NCBI RefSeq assembly: GCF_014643255.1
Contig: NZ_BMJI01000009.1
Location: 36,301 to 100,300 of the forward strand
Origin: Tersicoccus solisilvae
GTDB taxonomy: Bacteria; Actinomycetota; Actinomycetes; Actinomycetales; Micrococcaceae
Direction of reading: 5' to 3'
DNA: 64,000 nucleotides
Shown here: positions 60,781-64,000 of the stretch, in pieces
Numbering within the stretch: the first letter of the stretch is position 1
Layout: each line of letters starts with the position of its first letter
Translations under genes and position numbers: made by a program
Notes under the pieces: model-generated
What the model saw: the letters and a program-made list of their open reading frames with translations, nothing else
Told to the model about the DNA's origin: nothing
The model's database searches: none

Positions 60781-61662
60781 CTACGACTGCGCGACCGTGA
60801 TGCGGACGCGCTCGGCCGAGGCGTTCTCGGCCGGCTGCCACGCGCCGCGGGCGCGCTCCCAGCGCTGCCCGTCGAACTCGACCGCGGTCACCTGCTGGCC
60901 CGAGGCGGTCGCCACCGCCCAGTGCGCCACCGCCCAACCGTCGGTGCCGGTCGCGGCGATGACGGCCGTGGCCCCCTCCGCGCTGACCTCCCGTTCCCCG
61001 AAGACCGTGTCCGCCGACTCGAGCACGCCGGCCGGCGTGGCGTTGCTGGTGGTGGGCCGCAGGGTGCAGGTGAGGCTCGCGGGGGACTGGCCGGTGAGGG
61101 CGCTCGCGAAGCTGCGGGCCACCGGCTCGTGCTGGGCGTAGGCCTCGGGGTAGGCGGAGAGCTGCACGCGCTGCGCGGCCTCGGTGATGGGCAGCTGCTG
61201 GTAGCCGGGGATGGCGACGAGATGGTTGTAGAACGCGTTGGTCGCGAACACCGGGTCGAGGATCTCCTCCTCGGTTCCCCACCCCTGGGAGGGCCGCTGC
61301 TGGAACAGGCCGATCGAGTCCATGTCCCCGTGCTCGATGTTGCGCAGCTTCGACTCCTGCAGCGCCGTCGCGATCGCGATGGACGCCGCCCGCGGGGGCA
61401 GGTTCCGGCGGACCGCGATGCCGGCGATGATCGCGGCGTTGGCCGCCTGGTCCGGCTGCAGCCGGTAGGTGGAGGACCCGTTGACGACGGTGCACTCCTC
61501 GGTGATCAGGGCGGTGTTCCGCGAGAGGGCACCCGTCACCGCGACCACCGCGCAGACGACGACGATGACGGCGACGAGCACGATGACGCCGCCCCGCCAC
61601 GCGGCGTGACCACGGGCGCGACGCCGGCGGGGAGAGGAACCGTGCCCGGTGCGGGAGGCCAT
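60781..61662 (-). CDS. membrane-anchored transglycosylase-like protein
   Basis: A 293-residue protein. A basic N-terminus is followed by one membrane helix (GGVIVLVAVIVVVCAVVAVTG), then a lysozyme/SLT-like region: IAIATALQESKLRNIEHGDM and DSIGLFQQRPSQGWGT, where the Glu in QESKL is the probable catalytic acid. The remaining 150 residues are Ala/Thr-rich. It may cut peptidoglycan or only bind it. It is convergent with the hypothetical gene. Confidence 0.72.
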   Translation of the reverse strand: MASRTGHGSSPRRRRARGHAAWRGGVIVLVAVIVVVCAVVAVTGALSRNTALITEECTVVNGSSTYRLQPDQAANAAIIAGIAVRRNLPPRAASIAIATALQESKLRNIEHGDMDSIGLFQQRPSQGWGTEEEILDPVFATNAFYNHLVAIPGYQQLPITEAAQRVQLSAYPEAYAQHEPVARSFASALTGQSPASLTCTLRPTTSNATPAGVLESADTVFGEREVSAEGATAVIAATGTDGWAVAHWAVATASGQQVTAVEFDGQRWERARGAWQPAENASAERVRITVAQS

Positions 61663-61669
61663 GGCCCCC

Positions 61670-62680
61670 TCAGTTGGCGTGCAGGTCGGCGTTCAGCGTG
61701 ACGGCGGCACCGCCGTTGCGGGGCAGCGCCTGCACCTCACCGGTGGCCGAGTGGCGGCGGAACAGCAGGCCGGGGACCCCGGAGAGCTCGATGGCCTTGA
61801 CCACGCGGCCGTCGTCCTCGGCAGCGAGGCGCACCAGCGTGCCCGCGGTGACGTAGAGGCCGGCCTCGACCACGCTGTCGTCGCCGATGCTGATGCCCAC
61901 GCCGGAGTTCGCGCCGAGCAGCACGCGGTCCCCGATCCGCACCCGCTCCTTGCCGCCGCCCGAGAGGGTGCCCATGATCGAGGCGCCCCCGCCGACGTCG
62001 GAGTCGTGACCGACGACGACGCCCGCGGAGATGCGACCCTCGACCATCGCGTGGCCGAGGGTGCCGGCGTTGTAGTTCACGAATCCCTCGTGCATCACCG
62101 TGGTGCCGTCCGCCAGGTGAGCGCCCAGGCGCACGCGATCCGCGTCGGCGATCCGTACCCCGTGCGGGAGCACGTAGTCCACCATCCGGGGGAACTTGTC
62201 GACCCCGTGCACGGTGACCGGGCCCCGGCGGAGCAGCCGGGCGCGGGTCAGCTCGAATCCGTTCACGCTGCACGGCCCGTGATTGGTCCACACGACGTTG
62301 GGCAGCTTGCCGAAGATGCCGTCGAGGTTGGCCTGGTTCGGGGCCACCAGGCGGTGGGAGAGCAGATGCAGCCGCAGGTAGACGTCGGCGGTGTCGGCCG
62401 GCGGCTCGGTCAGATCCACCTCGGTGTGCACGACGACGCGGGTGGTGCCGCGGTCCGCGTCGTCGCCGTCCGCGGCCAGCGCGGCGAGGCTCGCTGTCTC
62501 CGCCTTCGACTCCTGATCGGTGCGTTCCCCGAGGGCCGGTGCCGGGTACCAGACGTCGAGCACGACGCCGTCGTCCGTGACCGTGGCCAGGCCGTCACCG
62601 TGCGCGTACCGCTCGGTGAGGGGGCTGTCGATGGATTCGCCGGGCACGGCGGACTCAGGGACGGAGGTCGGGGAGGTCAT
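61670..62680 (-). CDS. dapD: 2,3,4,5-tetrahydropyridine-2,6-dicarboxylate N-succinyltransferase
   Basis: A 336-residue actinobacterial DapD. The C-terminal left-handed beta helix shows hexapeptide repeats ([60 protein letters not shown]). It succinylates tetrahydrodipicolinate for DAP and lysine. TACACT lies 7 bases before the ATG. It is divergent from dapE over a 68-bp spacer. Confidence 0.95.
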   Translation of the reverse strand: MTSPTSVPESAVPGESIDSPLTERYAHGDGLATVTDDGVVLDVWYPAPALGERTDQESKAETASLAALAADGDDADRGTTRVVVHTEVDLTEPPADTADVYLRLHLLSHRLVAPNQANLDGIFGKLPNVVWTNHGPCSVNGFELTRARLLRRGPVTVHGVDKFPRMVDYVLPHGVRIADADRVRLGAHLADGTTVMHEGFVNYNAGTLGHAMVEGRISAGVVVGHDSDVGGGASIMGTLSGGGKERVRIGDRVLLGANSGVGISIGDDSVVEAGLYVTAGTLVRLAAEDDGRVVKAIELSGVPGLLFRRHSATGEVQALPRNGGAAVTLNADLHAN

Positions 62681-62748
62681 GCGGTCCAGTGTATCGGCCG
62701 CGTGGGGCGCCGGGACGGGCGTGACGGCGCGTGCGCTTCAATGGACGA

Positions 62749-63837
62749 ATGAGCACACTCGCCCTCGATCCCACGCTCGACGTCGCCGACCTGACCGCCC
62801 GCCTGATCGACGTCGACAGCGTCTCCGGCAACGAGACGCCGCTCGCGGACGCCGTCGAGGCGCTGCTGCGGCGCTGCGCCCACCTCGAGGTGGTGCGTGC
62901 CGGTGACGCCGTGATGGCCCGCACCAGCACGGGCGCCGCCGAGCGGGTGATCCTCGCCGGTCACCTGGACACGGTGCCGCTGCCGGCCACGCCCGGGGCC
63001 ACCGGCACCGTGCCGTCCACGATGCGGGACGGGATGCTGCACGGCCGCGGCGCCACCGACATGAAGGGTGGCGTGGCCGTCCAGCTCGCGCTCGCGGCCG
63101 CGGTGACCACCCCCGTGCGGGAGGTGACGTGGGTCTTCTACGACCACGAGGAGGTCGAGGCGTCCCTGAGTGGGCTCGGCCGGTTGGTCGAGCAACACCG
63201 CGACTGGTTCGACGCCGACTTCGGCATCCTGCTCGAGCCGACCAACGGGACGGTCGAGGGCGGGTGCAACGGCACCGCCCGTTTCGAGGTGCGGCTGCGG
63301 GGCACGGCCGCCCACTCGGCGCGCGCCTGGATGGGACACAACGCGATCCACGACGCCGCCGAGGTGCTCACCCGGCTCCGCGACCACGAGCCGGCCACGG
63401 TCACCGTCGACGGCCTCGACTTCCGCGAAGGCCTGAACGCCGTCCGGATCGCCGGCGGCCGGGCGGGCAACGTCATCCCGGACGAGACGGTGATCGAGAT
63501 CAACTATCGCTTCGCGCCGGACAAGTCGCTCGACGAGGCGGAGGCGGTCGTGCGCGACCTGCTCACCGGGTTCGACGTCGAGCGCACCGACGGGGCCGCC
63601 GGCGCGCGTCCCGGTCTGGACCACCCGGCGGCCGCGAGCTTCGTCGCCATGGTCGGGGCGCAGCCGCTGCCCAAGTACGGGTGGACGGATGTCGCGCGAC
63701 TGAGCGCGTTGGGCATCCCCGCGATCAACTTCGGGCCCGGGGACGCGCTGCTCGCGCACACCGACGACGAGCACGTCGACCCCGACGCCATCCGCGCCTG
63801 CCACGCCGTCCTGCACCGGTGGCTCACGGAGCGCTGA
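62749..63837 (+). CDS. dapE: succinyl-diaminopimelate desuccinylase
   Basis: A 362-residue M20 metallopeptidase. Zinc ligands are in AGHLDTVP (His, Asp), GRGATDMKGG (bridging Asp), and the catalytic EE in FYDHEEVEASL. The dimerisation domain contains RGTAAHSARAWMGHNAI. It removes succinate to give LL-DAP. A TTCAAT box 6 bases before the ATG at 62749 suggests a leaderless transcript. The ATG at 62731 is unsupported. Confidence 0.95.
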   Translation: MSTLALDPTLDVADLTARLIDVDSVSGNETPLADAVEALLRRCAHLEVVRAGDAVMARTSTGAAERVILAGHLDTVPLPATPGATGTVPSTMRDGMLHGRGATDMKGGVAVQLALAAAVTTPVREVTWVFYDHEEVEASLSGLGRLVEQHRDWFDADFGILLEPTNGTVEGGCNGTARFEVRLRGTAAHSARAWMGHNAIHDAAEVLTRLRDHEPATVTVDGLDFREGLNAVRIAGGRAGNVIPDETVIEINYRFAPDKSLDEAEAVVRDLLTGFDVERTDGAAGARPGLDHPAAASFVAMVGAQPLPKYGWTDVARLSALGIPAINFGPGDALLAHTDDEHVDPDAIRACHAVLHRWLTER

Positions 63838-63845
63838 CCCCCAAC

Positions 63846-63873
63846 GCCAGGTCGTCAATAGAAGTCCCATCCG
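63846..63873 (+). repeat. partial copy of the 58893 inverted-repeat arm
   Basis: Matches the arm of the gltA/galE hairpin at 26 of 28 bases (GCCAGGTCGTCAATAGAAGT and on). The paired right arm is not found in full; an IS481-type sequence begins within 30 bp. Confidence 0.8.
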
Positions 63874-63899
63874 CGTCGATCCGGGCCGTTGTCGAACAT

Positions 63900-64000
63900 C
63901 TATTTGTGATGTCCAGGGAGGTTGTTCAGTCGGGTGATGGGTGGTTGGCCTCCGGTTGCGGTGTGGGGTCGATGGTGATTGTAGAAGTGCAGCCAGCCCG
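63900..64000 (-). CDS. IS481-family transposase, C-terminal fragment (continues past the window)
   Basis: Minus strand reads GWLHFYNHHRPHTATGGQPP then ITRLNNLPGHHK and a TAG stop at 63902-63900. YNHHRPHxAxGGxxP is the C-terminal hallmark of IS481/IS3-type integrase-core transposases. The start of the gene lies outside the window. A TGT starting at 63891 may be the element's terminus. Confidence 0.9.
   Translation of the reverse strand, partial: GWLHFYNHHRPHTATGGQPPITRLNNLPGHHK

Overview
The window is very GC-rich DNA from an actinobacterium. It carries mycothiol biosynthesis (mshB-type gene), a pirin, arfB, RmuC, an FdxA-DapC pair, a succinylase-type lysine pathway (dapC, dapD, dapE), frequent GTG starts, and many genes whose start codon lies 6-8 bases after a TANNNT box (leaderless transcription). 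Gene families and GC suggest the Micrococcales or a relative; the genus cannot be told from this piece.

Layout. 0.1-6.3 kb: an NAD-dependent epimerase divergent from its likely TetR repressor, a PRC-barrel stress protein and a small mechanosensitive-channel-like protein, a second TetR regulator, rmuC and ychF. 7.4-9.2 kb: an A/T-richer two-gene island (AAA ATPase plus TOPRIM-like protein) that looks like an imported anti-phage module. 9.2-15.1 kb: an SDR, an Imm-5-like protein coupled to a GNAT, arfB, a three-gene membrane/winged-helix cassette, a Vms1/baeRF-type release factor and an arylamine N-acetyltransferase. 15.2-25.9 kb: two decay zones (a frameshifted XRE gene fused to a truncated HAD gene; then a nuclease remnant, a hydrolase remnant and a frameshifted TetR gene). 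Between them lie a pirin/GNAT operon, a quinone-reductase-like gene, an AAA/VWA chaperone-like pair and a phosphomutase-like/SCO1664-like pair. 26-29.4 kb: an aromatic flavin monooxygenase behind a double operator, a small unknown gene and a siderophore-interacting protein.

29.5-39.6 kb is the core of the window: a complete selenocysteine module. fdhA has an in-frame UGA followed by a SECIS-like hairpin and is followed by fdhB and an NrfD-type membrane subunit. Then come selD (opposite strand), tRNA-Sec with a UCA anticodon and long variable arm, selA and selB. The gene set both makes and uses selenocysteine for one visible selenoprotein, formate dehydrogenase. A block of palindromic repeats flanked by a perfect 41-bp duplication separates fdh from selD.

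40.3-47.6 kb is a peptide/nickel-type ABC importer (lipoprotein, two permeases, fused double ATPase) interrupted by an antisense PH-domain gene. 47.8-64 kb holds bipA, an mshB-like gene fused to a membrane domain, a Rieske/DUF2231 protein, an ArsR/MFS divergent pair, a DUF559/AbiEi-type protein, a second block of the same palindromic repeats, fdxA-dapC, gltA, galE, a transglycosylase-like protein, dapD and dapE. The window ends inside an IS481-family transposase gene. A 34-bp-arm hairpin after gltA shares its arm with the DNA next to that insertion sequence.
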